Shown piece by piece: positions 51,080 through 60,133 of a stretch of DNA of 64,000 nucleotides. The position numbers and the translations under genes were made by a program. The DNA comes from Ignavibacteriales bacterium (GTDB lineage Bacteria; Bacteroidota; Ignavibacteria; Tepidaquicellales; Tepidaquicellaceae): assembly GCA_020635255.1 (NCBI GenBank), contig JACKAC010000002.1, positions 930,001 to 994,000 on the forward strand, in the 5' to 3' direction. The stretch's first letter is position 1, and the number at the start of each line of letters is the position of its first letter. The notes under the pieces are model-generated. The model was not told the origin of the DNA. It was given only the letters and a program-made list of their open reading frames with translations, and searched no databases.

Positions 51080-52093
51080 ATGATAGATCTCCGCAGTGAC
51101 ACCGTAACAAAACCTTCAAAGCAAATGCTTGAAGCAATGGTGAATGCAGATCTTGGTGATGATGTATTTGCGGAAGACCCAACCGTTAATAAGTTACAAC
51201 AAAGGTGTGCCGAACTTACCGGAAAGGACCGTGCATTATTCGTTCCTACAGGGTGCATGGCAAACCAGCTTGCCGTAAAAGCGCATACAAATTCCGGCGA
51301 CGAAATAATCTGCGAAGCCGAATGTCACATCTTTAATTACGAAACTGCCGCTCCGGCAATCATCTCGGATGTGCTCGTTAGACAGCTTCCCGGTACGAGC
51401 GGTTATTTCAGTAGGAAGGATCTAGAACAGGCGATACGCCCTCCCGATTATTATTATCCTAAGTCATCCCTGATGTGCCTGGAAAATACTCATAACAGAG
51501 CCGGCGGTGCAATTATTCCAATTGACGCAATCGAGGAATTAACCTCATACGCTAAAGAAAGAGGATTAAAACGCCATCTCGATGGAGCGCGTATATTCAA
51601 TGCTTCGGTCGAGACAGGGATTCCCATTAAGGAATATGCGTCGCATTTCGATACGATATCATTTTGCTTTTCAAAAGGACTTGGTGCTCCCGTAGGATCT
51701 ATACTATGCGGGGATGATGAGTCTATCACAAAAGCTCACAAATGGAGAAAGATACTCGGGGGAGGAATGCGCCAGGCGGGAGTGCTTGCCGCGGCGGGAC
51801 TCTACGCCCTGGACAATAATATTGAACGGTTGAAAGAAGACAACGCGCGAGCTAAAAAGTTCGCAGAAGAATTATCTAGGATAGACGGATTCGAGATTGA
51901 CCCGTCAAACGTCCACACAAACATTATAATTTTTGCAAGCAGTAGAATTAATAAGGACGACCTTGTAAAAAAACTTTCTGAAAAGGGAGTTCTTATTTCA
52001 TTTGGAAACTATGACTTTCTCCGCATAGTCTTCCATCTTGGTATAGATGATGCTGATCTTGAAAAAGCTTTAGATGCTTTTAAGAGTTTATAG
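51080..52093 (+). CDS. ltaE: Low-specificity L-threonine aldolase
   Basis: A 337-residue PLP enzyme of fold type I that splits threonine or allo-threonine into glycine and acetaldehyde. It has MIDLRSDTVTKPSKQMLEAM, DVFAEDPTVNKLQQ, ALFVPTGCMANQLAVKAH, the CLENTHNRAGGAI segment, and the PLP-binding lysine in SFCFSKGLGAPVGSI. GGMRQAGVLAAAGLYAL follows. All family landmarks are in order and the length fits. It starts 30 bases after gyrA. Confidence 0.95.
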   Translation: MIDLRSDTVTKPSKQMLEAMVNADLGDDVFAEDPTVNKLQQRCAELTGKDRALFVPTGCMANQLAVKAHTNSGDEIICEAECHIFNYETAAPAIISDVLVRQLPGTSGYFSRKDLEQAIRPPDYYYPKSSLMCLENTHNRAGGAIIPIDAIEELTSYAKERGLKRHLDGARIFNASVETGIPIKEYASHFDTISFCFSKGLGAPVGSILCGDDESITKAHKWRKILGGGMRQAGVLAAAGLYALDNNIERLKEDNARAKKFAEELSRIDGFEIDPSNVHTNIIIFASSRINKDDLVKKLSEKGVLISFGNYDFLRIVFHLGIDDADLEKALDAFKSL

Positions 52094-52126
52094 ATATTTT
52101 TGAATTTAAATTTTTTGGAGATGTAA

Positions 52127-53575
52127 ATGTTTAGGCGGCAGATTGCTGAACACACGTTTTTATTTTTAGGTATAATCAAATGGGTTTTCTGGGCAACTTT
52201 TGCCGGAGTAGTTGTCGGCGGAGTTACCACAGGCTTCCTTAAACTTCTCGACTGGGGCATTGCCACAGGTGAGTCGAGCGGTTACCTGCTTTTCCTCATT
52301 CCGATCGGACTTTTTCTTAGCGGACTTATCATAAAATATCTTGCTCCCGACGCTGAAGGTCACGGTACAGAGAAGGTGCTCGAAGCAGTTCACAAAAAAT
52401 ACGGTAAGATAAAAGCCGCTGTTGTCCCTGTAAAAGCAATAGCGACTATTATTACTCTTGCGACGGGCGGTTCTGCCGGTAAAGAGGGACCAAGTGCTCA
52501 GATAGGCGCAGGTGTTACTTCTATCATGGCGGATATTTTTAGATTCAGTAATGTCGATAGGAGGAAGCTTGTTATTTGCGGTATTAGTGCCGGTTTTGCG
52601 GCGGTTTTTGGAACACCAATTGCCGGAGCGATCTTCGGCGTTGAAGTTCTTTTCGTCGGAAATATCCTTTACTCGGTTATGCTTCCCTCGTTCATAGCCG
52701 GAATAGTAAGCTATCAGGTGGCAGTGGCTCTCGGAATGCATTACTCATATCACCCCCTGTATTTCGTTCCTGTTTTTAGTGAGTCATTTCTTTTGCAGGT
52801 AATTCTTTCGGGAGTTTTCTTTGGCTTGGTTTCTGCGCTTTTCATTGAGATACTTCGCGGCGGAGAAAAAATTGCCGCAAAAATTAAGATCTGGAAACCG
52901 CTGAAGGGCCTGATCGGGGGTGCTTTATTGGTAGGACTTGCTCTAGTCTTTTCACAGAAATACCTCGGACTTGGTATTCCTGTAATAGATTCCACGCTTA
53001 GGGGTGAGAATATAGAGTGGTATGCCTTTCTCGTAAAATCATTCGCTACGACAATTACATTCATTTCCGGCGGCAGCGGCGGGGTAATTACGCCCATACT
53101 CTTTGTAGGTTCGACATCCGGCGCTTTATTTGGAAGTGTCATGGGGCTAGATATAGCAACATTCGCCGCTATAGGGTTGGTGGCTGTGCTTTCCGGTACA
53201 ACAAACGCTCCTATTGCCGCCAGTATAATGTCTGTTGAACTGTTCGGTCCGCAGGTTGCACCCTATGCAACCCTGGCGTGTGTGGTGAGCTTCCTTATGA
53301 CGGGTTCACGTAGCGTCTATCCATCGCAGATACTCTCTATGGATAAATCCGCTTCGACTAAATCACAAATTGGTAAGGAAATGGATAAGGTTGAGACGAA
53401 TTTTGATGCGGAGACCAGACGGCAAATGGCAAGGATACGGCGTATGGCAAGAAAGATCCCTTATGTGAAAGAGATAGACGTAGATACATTAGCCAAGACT
53501 ATTCGTAAAAGAAAAACTAGAAAAAGAAAACCGGGCGGAGAGGACGAAAATAATTCCCGAGAAAGCCAGGATTAA
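52127..53575 (+). CDS. ClC-family chloride transporter
   Basis: A 482-residue membrane protein with about ten helices. The filter region has GKEGPSAQIGAG (118-129) with the external gating glutamate E120, so it is more likely an H+/Cl- exchanger than a channel. The usual first motif GSGIPE is replaced by GHGTE (78-82). GGSGGVITPILFVGSTSGALFG is the fourth motif region, with the central tyrosine/filter segment later. The C-terminal 55 residues are basic (RKRKTRKRKPGGE) without CBS domains. It converges with a four-base overlap on the YiiX-like gene. Confidence 0.9.
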   Translation: MFRRQIAEHTFLFLGIIKWVFWATFAGVVVGGVTTGFLKLLDWGIATGESSGYLLFLIPIGLFLSGLIIKYLAPDAEGHGTEKVLEAVHKKYGKIKAAVVPVKAIATIITLATGGSAGKEGPSAQIGAGVTSIMADIFRFSNVDRRKLVICGISAGFAAVFGTPIAGAIFGVEVLFVGNILYSVMLPSFIAGIVSYQVAVALGMHYSYHPLYFVPVFSESFLLQVILSGVFFGLVSALFIEILRGGEKIAAKIKIWKPLKGLIGGALLVGLALVFSQKYLGLGIPVIDSTLRGENIEWYAFLVKSFATTITFISGGSGGVITPILFVGSTSGALFGSVMGLDIATFAAIGLVAVLSGTTNAPIAASIMSVELFGPQVAPYATLACVVSFLMTGSRSVYPSQILSMDKSASTKSQIGKEMDKVETNFDAETRRQMARIRRMARKIPYVKEIDVDTLAKTIRKRKTRKRKPGGEDENNSRESQD

Positions 53576-54189
53576 TCTTCCTCAATAGTGACTAATTTGT
53601 CGGAATCAAAAATATCACCCGGAGAAACTACGGTTTCATCTAGCGGTATATTCTTGCCGTAACGTTTCTCCATAATTTCTTTTACTCTTTCATGAGTGAG
53701 ATCGAAATCCTTCATTTTTTTCAATGGACCGATTTCTATACCCAAAGCCTCATTATAGATTTTCCATACAAGTTCCGAGCAGTATATTCTTTCATCAGAC
53801 CATCCAAAATAGATATCATATTTTTTACCAACCATCTGCTCCCCGGTTGCTTTCATTTTATTAATTACAATGCTGTCAAGTATAGTGTCCTTCAATCGTT
53901 TTACTACATAATGCCTTCTTTTTCCCCTGTTTATCCATTCATCCAAAGGTGTGAATTTTACCGGTTGGACTGCTTCGAGAACGAGATAATAGTCACCTTG
54001 TTTGAAAATAATCCCCATATGACTGTATCGGGAATGTGTGGCGAGTTGTATTGCTGCACTTTGACGGGAGACTGATTCCTGAAAGATAATGTCACCTTCC
54101 TTAAGCGTAGTCGTATCGATTTCTTTACTGCAGGAGAGTAAAGATAGTGAAATTAGATAAAGCAGTATGAGGATTAAACGTTCTCTCAT
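53572..54189 (-). CDS. YiiX-like papain-fold lipoprotein
   Basis: A 205-residue protein with signal peptide and lipobox LLSC (Cys 20). The NlpC/P60-like permuted papain (YiiX/DUF830) fold shows LKEGDIIFQESV, SRYSHMGIIFKQGDYYLVLEA with the catalytic His in YSHMG, and the catalytic Cys in IYCSELVWKIYNEALG. Such enzymes act on envelope lipids or peptides; the substrate is unknown. It overlaps the aminotransferase by four bases. A second paralogue is at 59297. Confidence 0.8.
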   Translation of the reverse strand: MRERLILILLYLISLSLLSCSKEIDTTTLKEGDIIFQESVSRQSAAIQLATHSRYSHMGIIFKQGDYYLVLEAVQPVKFTPLDEWINRGKRRHYVVKRLKDTILDSIVINKMKATGEQMVGKKYDIYFGWSDERIYCSELVWKIYNEALGIEIGPLKKMKDFDLTHERVKEIMEKRYGKNIPLDETVVSPGDIFDSDKLVTIEED

Positions 54190-55265
54190 TGTTCTTTCAG
54201 GATACTTATTATCTTCTCGATATTTTCCCTGGTGTGCATCGGGAAATTTCCTATACGTATCTGTTTATCCTTATATTCTTTATATCCTGAACCTGCTATT
54301 ATACCCTGTGAGGCAAGTTTATCCCTGTATTCTTTTGAATTTCCTTCCGGTACGTCAATTACAATTGTTGTCTGTGAACGGTCTTTTACTTCTTTTACAA
54401 ATGGCTTTAATTCATCCGAACTATCCAGGAAGTCATATAGCAATTTCGCTTTCTCTTCGGTTTCCTGCCTGATTCTCCGCATACCTTTTTCATTCAACTT
54501 TTGACATACTCTGCCCAGCAGGTAGATATTCATCACGTTTGGTGTTATTGCTGTCTGGAATTTGTCAACATTCTCTGCCAGCGTAACAAAGTTATGATAG
54601 CTTCCGATTATAATGCCTTTCTTCATAAGCTCTTTTGCTTTATCTATACACTTTTCATTGGCAATTATCACACCTAACCCGCCCGGCAGTCCAAATCCCT
54701 TCTGCACCGAAAAAAATGCGCAGTCGATCTTGTCAAAATCAATTTTGATATAGGGTACACCCGTTACAATGTCCAGTGCAATGAGCATATCAGGATATTT
54801 TCCCTTTAGCTGGTATATATCCTCCATGTTTAGGGCGACGCCTGTACTGGTTTCGTTTTGTGTCAGGCATATTATCTCTGCATCACCGGGAATATTCACA
54901 TTTTCAAAATCGAATCCCTTACCGAATTCCACTTCAGCTTTTCCCGCATCTTTGCCGAGTTGTTTCGCTATTGTATAAAATCTCTTTGAAAAAGACCCAT
55001 CCACAAAATGGAAACTTTTCTTTTCGACAAGATTCTGAATTATTCTCTCCATACATTCTGTTCCCGAACTCAAAAAAAATATCCTGAATCCTTCCGGTAT
55101 TCCAAGAAGTTTTCTCAATTGCCCGTCTGTTTCCCTATATATATCCATGAATTCCTGAGAGCGGTGAGAAAGCGATGGGATATTATCTCGCAACGCGTCG
55201 GCGATAAATCCTTTGACCTCCGGGTAGAGCTGTGTAGGCCCAACCGTATGAAAAACTTTTTCCAC
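54186..55265 (-). CDS. Class V aminotransferase, probable phosphoserine aminotransferase (SerC role)
   Basis: A 359-residue PLP enzyme: HTVGPTQLYPEVKGFI, IPSLSHRSQEFMDIYRET, FFLSSGTECMERII, CLTQNETSTGVALNM, ALDIVTGVPYIKIDFDKID and the PLP lysine in AFFSVQKGFGLPGGLGV. The family contains phosphoserine aminotransferase and alanine:glyoxylate or serine:pyruvate enzymes. Its start overlaps by one base the stop of a SerB-SerA fusion, so a role as the missing middle step of serine synthesis is strongly suggested. It lacks the exact SerC signature, hence the qualified name. Confidence 0.85.
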   Translation of the reverse strand: MEKVFHTVGPTQLYPEVKGFIADALRDNIPSLSHRSQEFMDIYRETDGQLRKLLGIPEGFRIFFLSSGTECMERIIQNLVEKKSFHFVDGSFSKRFYTIAKQLGKDAGKAEVEFGKGFDFENVNIPGDAEIICLTQNETSTGVALNMEDIYQLKGKYPDMLIALDIVTGVPYIKIDFDKIDCAFFSVQKGFGLPGGLGVIIANEKCIDKAKELMKKGIIIGSYHNFVTLAENVDKFQTAITPNVMNIYLLGRVCQKLNEKGMRRIRQETEEKAKLLYDFLDSSDELKPFVKEVKDRSQTTIVIDVPEGNSKEYRDKLASQGIIAGSGYKEYKDKQIRIGNFPMHTRENIEKIISILKEQ

Positions 55266-57169
55266 TAGTATAATATCCTGAATTTAATTGTATGAGGGAT
55301 GTTCTTTAGATCCTTGATCACCTTTGTATCGTAATCTTTTGCTATGTCGGTAATAACGTAACCTATCAACTCGTTCGTTTTTAGGTACTGCCCTATGATG
55401 TTTATGTTACTTTCGGCAAGTGTCTCGTTTATGCGTGCCAATATACCCGGCTCATTAGCGTGAATGTGTATTAACCGGTGTGAATTCTTGAAAGCGGGGA
55501 GTTGTATGTTCGGGAAGTTCACGCTGAACATCGAGTCACCCTTATTCACGAATTCGATTATCTTATTTGGGACGAATCTGGCAATATCTTCCTGCGCTTC
55601 TTCCGTACTTCCTCCAATATGAGGTGTTAATATCACATTGGGAAGCCCCTGTAATACATTCTTAAATTCCTCCTCGTTGCTATTGGGCTCATTCGGAAAA
55701 ACATCTACTGCCGCTCCTGATACTTTCCCGCTTTTTATATTCTTTGCCAGCGCTTTCAAATCGACTACAAAGCCCCTGCTCATATTAATAAATATCACTC
55801 CGTTTTTCATACGGTTAAATTCCTTCTCACCGATGAAATTTTTATTAGCTGGGTTATCATCTATGTGAAGCGTTATCACGTCACACTTCCTCAGAAGCTC
55901 TGTAAGCGTATTGCATTTTGTAGCATTGCTGAGTGCGAGCGTATCTATTTTGTCATAATAATGAACATCCATACCGAGAGATTCTGCCAGCACGGATAGT
56001 TGGGAGCCTATTTTGCCATAACCTATTATTCCAAGCTTCTTTCCCCTTATCTCATAGCTATCCTGCGAGGTTTTTTGCCATTTGCCTGTGTGAAGAAGGT
56101 TGCTTCGTTCATATACCTTCCTTATAAGCACTATTATTTCTCCAAGCGTCAGTTCCACCACACTCCTCGTATTGCTAAAGGGGGCATTAAATACCGCTAT
56201 GCCCTTCTTTGTGCATGCGTCATGGTCTATCTGCTTAGTTCCTATGCAAAATGCACCTATGGCTATCAGCTTGTCGGCATTTTCGAGGACCTTCTTTGTT
56301 ACGTTCGTTTTGGATCGAATGCCTAGTATAGATACGTCCTTGATCTTTTCAGCCAGTTCTTCCTCGGTAAGGCTTTTGCTCACCGTTTCAACGCGGTAAC
56401 CTTCTTCTGTGAATATCTTCACGGCTTGTTTGTGGATCTTTTCCAGAAGTAAGACTTTGATTCTATTTTTTGGGTATGATATTGCCATAGGTAATTTATT
56501 TACAAAAAGAAATTCGTCGATGCTCGGTGTTACGTGGTCGGCATTTTTTAAAACTTTTTCCCGCTCGATGTTCTCAGTGAATGCGTAGAATTTATGGGCG
56601 ACGCCCGCTTTTTTCAATTCGTAATCCGTATATCCGTCACCGATCACATATATGTCGCCTTCCAGTCTGAGTCTCTTAAGCAGTTTTATTTTCCCGCCCT
56701 GCTTCGCGAGTATATTATCCTTATCGTAACCGGTTACTTTCCCTTTCTTGTCAAAATAAAATTCATTGGCGTACACATTTTTCTCCGGTATGCCGTAGTC
56801 TTTTACTATGGGAACAATAAATTCCTTAAATCCGCCCGATACGATATAAATACTTTCACTGTTCTCTTTGAAAAACTTTTTATTCCTTGAAACAGACGTG
56901 GATATTTTTCGCTTTAACCTTTTTACCAGTTGCTCGATGTCTTTTTTGTCGGTATCCAGCAGTTCCAGGCGGCTCTCCAGCGCTTTTGAAAACGGCATCT
57001 CACCGTTCATTCCTGCGGTCGTAAGCTTTTCTATTTCTGCAAGCACATTCTGTCCGTTCTTCTTTCCTTTTGATGAAATAGCCGCAAGCTCTTCCATCGC
57101 CTCCACCTTAATAAAAGTGCTGTCGAAATCCACAATAAAATGCGTTTTCCTGTCCTTAAGCATGTACAA
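55265..57169 (-). CDS. Fused phosphoserine phosphatase and 3-phosphoglycerate dehydrogenase (SerB-SerA)
   Basis: A 634-residue fusion. Residues 1-230 are a HAD phosphatase of SerB type: the nucleophile in VDFDSTFIKVEAMEEL (D14, D16), the NGEMPFSKALESRLELL cap segment, YIVSGGFKEFI and VIGDGYTDYELKKAGV (motif IV). Residues about 235-634 are SerA: LGIRSKTNVTKKVLENA, LGIIGYGKIGSQLSVLAESLGMDV (NAD Rossmann), FINMSRGFVVDLKAL, AAVDVFPNEP, LTPHIGGSTEEAQ (catalytic His), and a C-terminal ACT domain (LIHIHANEPGILARINETL) for serine feedback. So steps 1 and 3 of the phosphorylated serine pathway lie in one chain, with step 2 in the overlapping next gene. Confidence 0.93.
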   Translation of the reverse strand: MYMLKDRKTHFIVDFDSTFIKVEAMEELAAISSKGKKNGQNVLAEIEKLTTAGMNGEMPFSKALESRLELLDTDKKDIEQLVKRLKRKISTSVSRNKKFFKENSESIYIVSGGFKEFIVPIVKDYGIPEKNVYANEFYFDKKGKVTGYDKDNILAKQGGKIKLLKRLRLEGDIYVIGDGYTDYELKKAGVAHKFYAFTENIEREKVLKNADHVTPSIDEFLFVNKLPMAISYPKNRIKVLLLEKIHKQAVKIFTEEGYRVETVSKSLTEEELAEKIKDVSILGIRSKTNVTKKVLENADKLIAIGAFCIGTKQIDHDACTKKGIAVFNAPFSNTRSVVELTLGEIIVLIRKVYERSNLLHTGKWQKTSQDSYEIRGKKLGIIGYGKIGSQLSVLAESLGMDVHYYDKIDTLALSNATKCNTLTELLRKCDVITLHIDDNPANKNFIGEKEFNRMKNGVIFINMSRGFVVDLKALAKNIKSGKVSGAAVDVFPNEPNSNEEEFKNVLQGLPNVILTPHIGGSTEEAQEDIARFVPNKIIEFVNKGDSMFSVNFPNIQLPAFKNSHRLIHIHANEPGILARINETLAESNINIIGQYLKTNELIGYVITDIAKDYDTKVIKDLKNIPHTIKFRILY

Positions 57170-57213
57170 AAATGGTTAATTAAAAATTGAGATTAAATTC
57201 AGAAATGAAGGAA

Positions 57214-57933
57214 TTAATGGTGTGTTATGCTCGAAATAAGGAAGGATATCACGGATACGAGTATTATGTACAATAGGTATCCCAAAAGCATTGCTAGAAA
57301 GCTTCGTATAAGACGCCAGAAAATTTTGCCTTCATTAATTGAGCCGATACCCCATGCAATATATAGAAGTGTAAGATTTTTTATAAACGCAAAATAGGGA
57401 TTGATAAACACCAGCGGTATAAAAACCGTGTTGAGAAGCATGAAGTGACCTATTATAAAAAAAGAATATGCGATATTCTCAGGGAAACTCTGCTTCTGTT
57501 TAGGAAATAATGCCCTTGAAGCGATCGGCATTGTAATTACTAAGAGAAAAATAAAGTAATTAAGATTATTGCGGATCATATCGGAAAATGTATCGGGGCG
57601 GTATTCTTTGCCAATAGCTTCGTAAAATGATTTCACCGGGTTGTATCCTGAGATCTTAAAGACCAAAAAATATATTGCTGAACAAAGAATAAAATATTTG
57701 ATTGGGGTGTAATAGCTTTTTCTTTTCCCGGCTATATATTCATGACCAACTTTACCGGGATTTGTCATCAATCCTTTGAATGTTTTCCACAACGGTGAGT
57801 CCAGAGAGAATACGTAATACATCGCGTCATGTAACTGATCCTTAAAATAAATATGACCGTCATTAGCCTTCATTCCGCAATGACTGCAGTATTTATCCGT
57901 GAATTGACTTCCGCAGTTGGTACAAGTGTGCAT
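57214..57933 (-). CDS. DUF3667-like zinc-ribbon membrane protein, paralogue A
   Basis: A 239-residue protein: N-terminal zinc ribbon with CTNCGSQFTDKYCSHCG (two CxxC), the conserved amphipathic segment FKDQLHDAMYYVFSLDSPLWKTFKGLMTNPGKVGHEYI, then KRKSYYTPIKYFILCSAIYF and four to five membrane helices. The layout fits DUF3667-type proteins of Bacteroidota, function unknown. It is the last of three tandem copies, with overlap of one base to the previous one. It is the only copy with an extra VSVISFLISSITHH tail. Confidence 0.8.
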   Translation of the reverse strand: MHTCTNCGSQFTDKYCSHCGMKANDGHIYFKDQLHDAMYYVFSLDSPLWKTFKGLMTNPGKVGHEYIAGKRKSYYTPIKYFILCSAIYFLVFKISGYNPVKSFYEAIGKEYRPDTFSDMIRNNLNYFIFLLVITMPIASRALFPKQKQSFPENIAYSFFIIGHFMLLNTVFIPLVFINPYFAFIKNLTLLYIAWGIGSINEGKIFWRLIRSFLAMLLGYLLYIILVSVISFLISSITHH

Positions 57934-58613
57934 TATCCGAAAATTTTATAAAACGAAACAAATATTAATAGGGTTAAGCCAAGGAATACGATAAAACTTA
58001 ATACCACGGATAGGAGACTTAAAAGTAATTTTACTATCGGATTTCCCTTGTGAAATGAAAACATACCCCATATAAGGTAGACCGCAAATACTTGATTCCC
58101 AATATTTACTTCGGGGAAAAAGTAAATGAATGGAATGTATAATATATTCAGTATCATATAGTGCCCAACAAGGAAAAAGCTATATGCTATATATTCTGCA
58201 TAATTAAACTTTTGTTTGTAAAAAAATAATTTTGAAAATACCGCCAGGATAGGAACAAGGAGAAAAATAAGATAGTTATAGTTTTTTACTATAATTTCTG
58301 AATTACCTACGCTGACAGGATTAATTCCGGTGATTTTTACCAAAAGGAAGTATATTGCCGTACATAAAATGAAATATTTTATCGGTGTGTAATACTTCTT
58401 TCTCTTTCCTTCAATATACTCGTGTCCGACTTTTCCGGGATTTGTCATCAGACCTATAAATGTAGCCGTAATAGGCGAATCGACCGAAAAAACATAATAC
58501 AATGCATCATGAAGCTGATCTTTTAGATACAGCCGTCCGTCATTTTTCTTTACTCCGCAGTGATTGCAGTATTTATCGGTGAACTCTTTACCGCAGTTCG
58601 TACATGTATTCAT
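57933..58613 (-). CDS. DUF3667-like zinc-ribbon membrane protein, paralogue B
   Basis: A 226-residue paralogue of the previous entry: CTNCGKEFTDKYCNHCGVKKNDGRLYLKDQLHDALYYVFSVDSP, TNPGKVGHEYIEGKRKKYYTPIKYFILCTAIYF, then membrane helices. Same order of features, with about half of the positions shared by eye. Two bases separate it from paralogue C. Confidence 0.8.
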   Translation of the reverse strand: MNTCTNCGKEFTDKYCNHCGVKKNDGRLYLKDQLHDALYYVFSVDSPITATFIGLMTNPGKVGHEYIEGKRKKYYTPIKYFILCTAIYFLLVKITGINPVSVGNSEIIVKNYNYLIFLLVPILAVFSKLFFYKQKFNYAEYIAYSFFLVGHYMILNILYIPFIYFFPEVNIGNQVFAVYLIWGMFSFHKGNPIVKLLLSLLSVVLSFIVFLGLTLLIFVSFYKIFG

Positions 58614-58615
58614 AT

Positions 58616-59290
58616 CTAGTGTGATTTTAGAAATAAGTTTGCAATGTTGCTAACCAAAATAATAAAAAGTGCTTCACTCGCTATAACAGTAAGTAAACTC
58701 AAAAGTAACTTTAACCATGGATTTCCTCCGTGAAATGAAAACACACCCCATATCAGGTAAATTAAGAAAAATGTATTTGCGAGAATAATATTAAAAAAGG
58801 AATAGAGCGGAATATATAGCAATGTTACGAGCAGATACTGTGCTACGAGCAGAAAAGAATATGCTATATATTCGGAATAATTGTTGTGCTGTTTAAAGAA
58901 AAAAATCTTTGAAAATAAAGCTAGTATCGGTACCAGCAGGAATACGAAATAATTTCCATAATGTCTTATTGTTTCAGTAGTACTCTCCTCGAAGGGGTCT
59001 ATTCCGGTTATTTTTACCAGCAGGAAATATATTGCCGAGCAAAGTATGAAATACTTTATCGGTGGGTAATACTTCTTTCTTTTCCCTCCAATATACTCAC
59101 GGCCGACCCTTCCTGGATTAGTCAATAACCCCTTGAACGTTGCTGGAAGAGGGGAGTCGAGCGAGAAAAGATAGTACATTATGTCATGGAGCTGATCATG
59201 AAAATAAATTCGCCCGTTGTTTTTCCTTACCCCGCATTCCGGACAGTATTTTCCTTCGTATTTAAAGCCGCAGTTTGTGCAGACGTGCAT
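58616..59290 (-). CDS. DUF3667-like zinc-ribbon membrane protein, paralogue C
   Basis: A 224-residue paralogue: CTNCGFKYEGKYCPECGVRKNNGRIYFHDQLHDIMYYLFSLDSP, TNPGRVGREYIGGKRKKYYPPIKYFILCSAIYF, followed by membrane helices. It is closest to paralogue B in its C-terminal half (WLKLLLSLLTVI / VKLLLSLLSVV). It lies six bases after the YiiX-like gene at 59297. Confidence 0.8.
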   Translation of the reverse strand: MHVCTNCGFKYEGKYCPECGVRKNNGRIYFHDQLHDIMYYLFSLDSPLPATFKGLLTNPGRVGREYIGGKRKKYYPPIKYFILCSAIYFLLVKITGIDPFEESTTETIRHYGNYFVFLLVPILALFSKIFFFKQHNNYSEYIAYSFLLVAQYLLVTLLYIPLYSFFNIILANTFFLIYLIWGVFSFHGGNPWLKLLLSLLTVIASEALFIILVSNIANLFLKSH

Positions 59291-59296
59291 TTAATG

Positions 59297-60133
59297 TTAT
59301 TTGTTGTGGGAAAGTCGCTCCAGCTTTAGTCTTCCTAATTTAACTAAGCTGGGACTATTTTGCAGGTCATAAGGTGTAACAAAATCGGCTTCGGTCCAGT
59401 CGATATCGTATCTGTGATCTGCTCTCATATAGTCATTTTTAAACTTTTTTATCTCTTTTTTTAGTAATTCCATCTCACTGCTCATATCGTCCGATGCATT
59501 ATCCAGATATGTTACCGCTATCGCCATCATAATGTCGGCAAGTGAACCGCCGCGTATTTTAGCCTGCGGGATGATGAGTTTTATCCTTTCCGATGTGTCG
59601 GCTTCGCTGTAGCATCTGTAGATGAGCTCGGAGCATATCATCGGCTGTTTTCCCTCAGCCAGCATATTTGCAAATGCTGTCCCGGCTCTGTCAATAAGAC
59701 TTCTGACCACCGGCGCTAATATCTCGAGCGGGAGTTTACGCGTCGCGGTCAGTACTCCGAGCAGCATAAACTGCTCGTAGGAATACCGGTCACCAAAATA
59801 CTCATACTTTCGCATCACGGACATAACGCTTTCTTTTTCTGTGGAGTCGAGATCTTTGTACCGGTACACATCGACGTAATTGACTCCTTTCACACTCACG
59901 TCGAGAGGAATTGATTTTACTCCACTGTCGATTGCCTCCAGCACATTCTTACCGTCATATATTCCCGTGTGACTGTAGTTACCTCCGTCGAAGAACATTA
60001 TGACCTTCGATATTGCCGAGTTGCCATTATACATTAATATATCGCCCGGCTCCAGGTTTTCACGCGAAATAGTTTGAGCCCGTGTAATCTGTGTAAATAG
60101 CAGGAGTAATATTACATGCCCGAAGAATTTCAT
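59297..60133 (-). CDS. Exported YiiX-like papain-fold hydrolase (second copy)
   Basis: A 278-residue protein with signal peptide (MKFFGHVILLLLFTQITRA). The fold is the same as at 53572: LEPGDILMYNGNSAISKVI, NYSHTGIYDGKNVLEAID with catalytic His, and MICSELIYRCYSEAD with catalytic Cys. It has about 70 additional C-terminal residues. First gene of the minus-strand unit with three DUF3667-like genes, so an envelope process is likely. Divergent from the response regulator at 60433. Confidence 0.8.
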   Translation of the reverse strand: MKFFGHVILLLLFTQITRAQTISRENLEPGDILMYNGNSAISKVIMFFDGGNYSHTGIYDGKNVLEAIDSGVKSIPLDVSVKGVNYVDVYRYKDLDSTEKESVMSVMRKYEYFGDRYSYEQFMLLGVLTATRKLPLEILAPVVRSLIDRAGTAFANMLAEGKQPMICSELIYRCYSEADTSERIKLIIPQAKIRGGSLADIMMAIAVTYLDNASDDMSSEMELLKKEIKKFKNDYMRADHRYDIDWTEADFVTPYDLQNSPSLVKLGRLKLERLSHNK

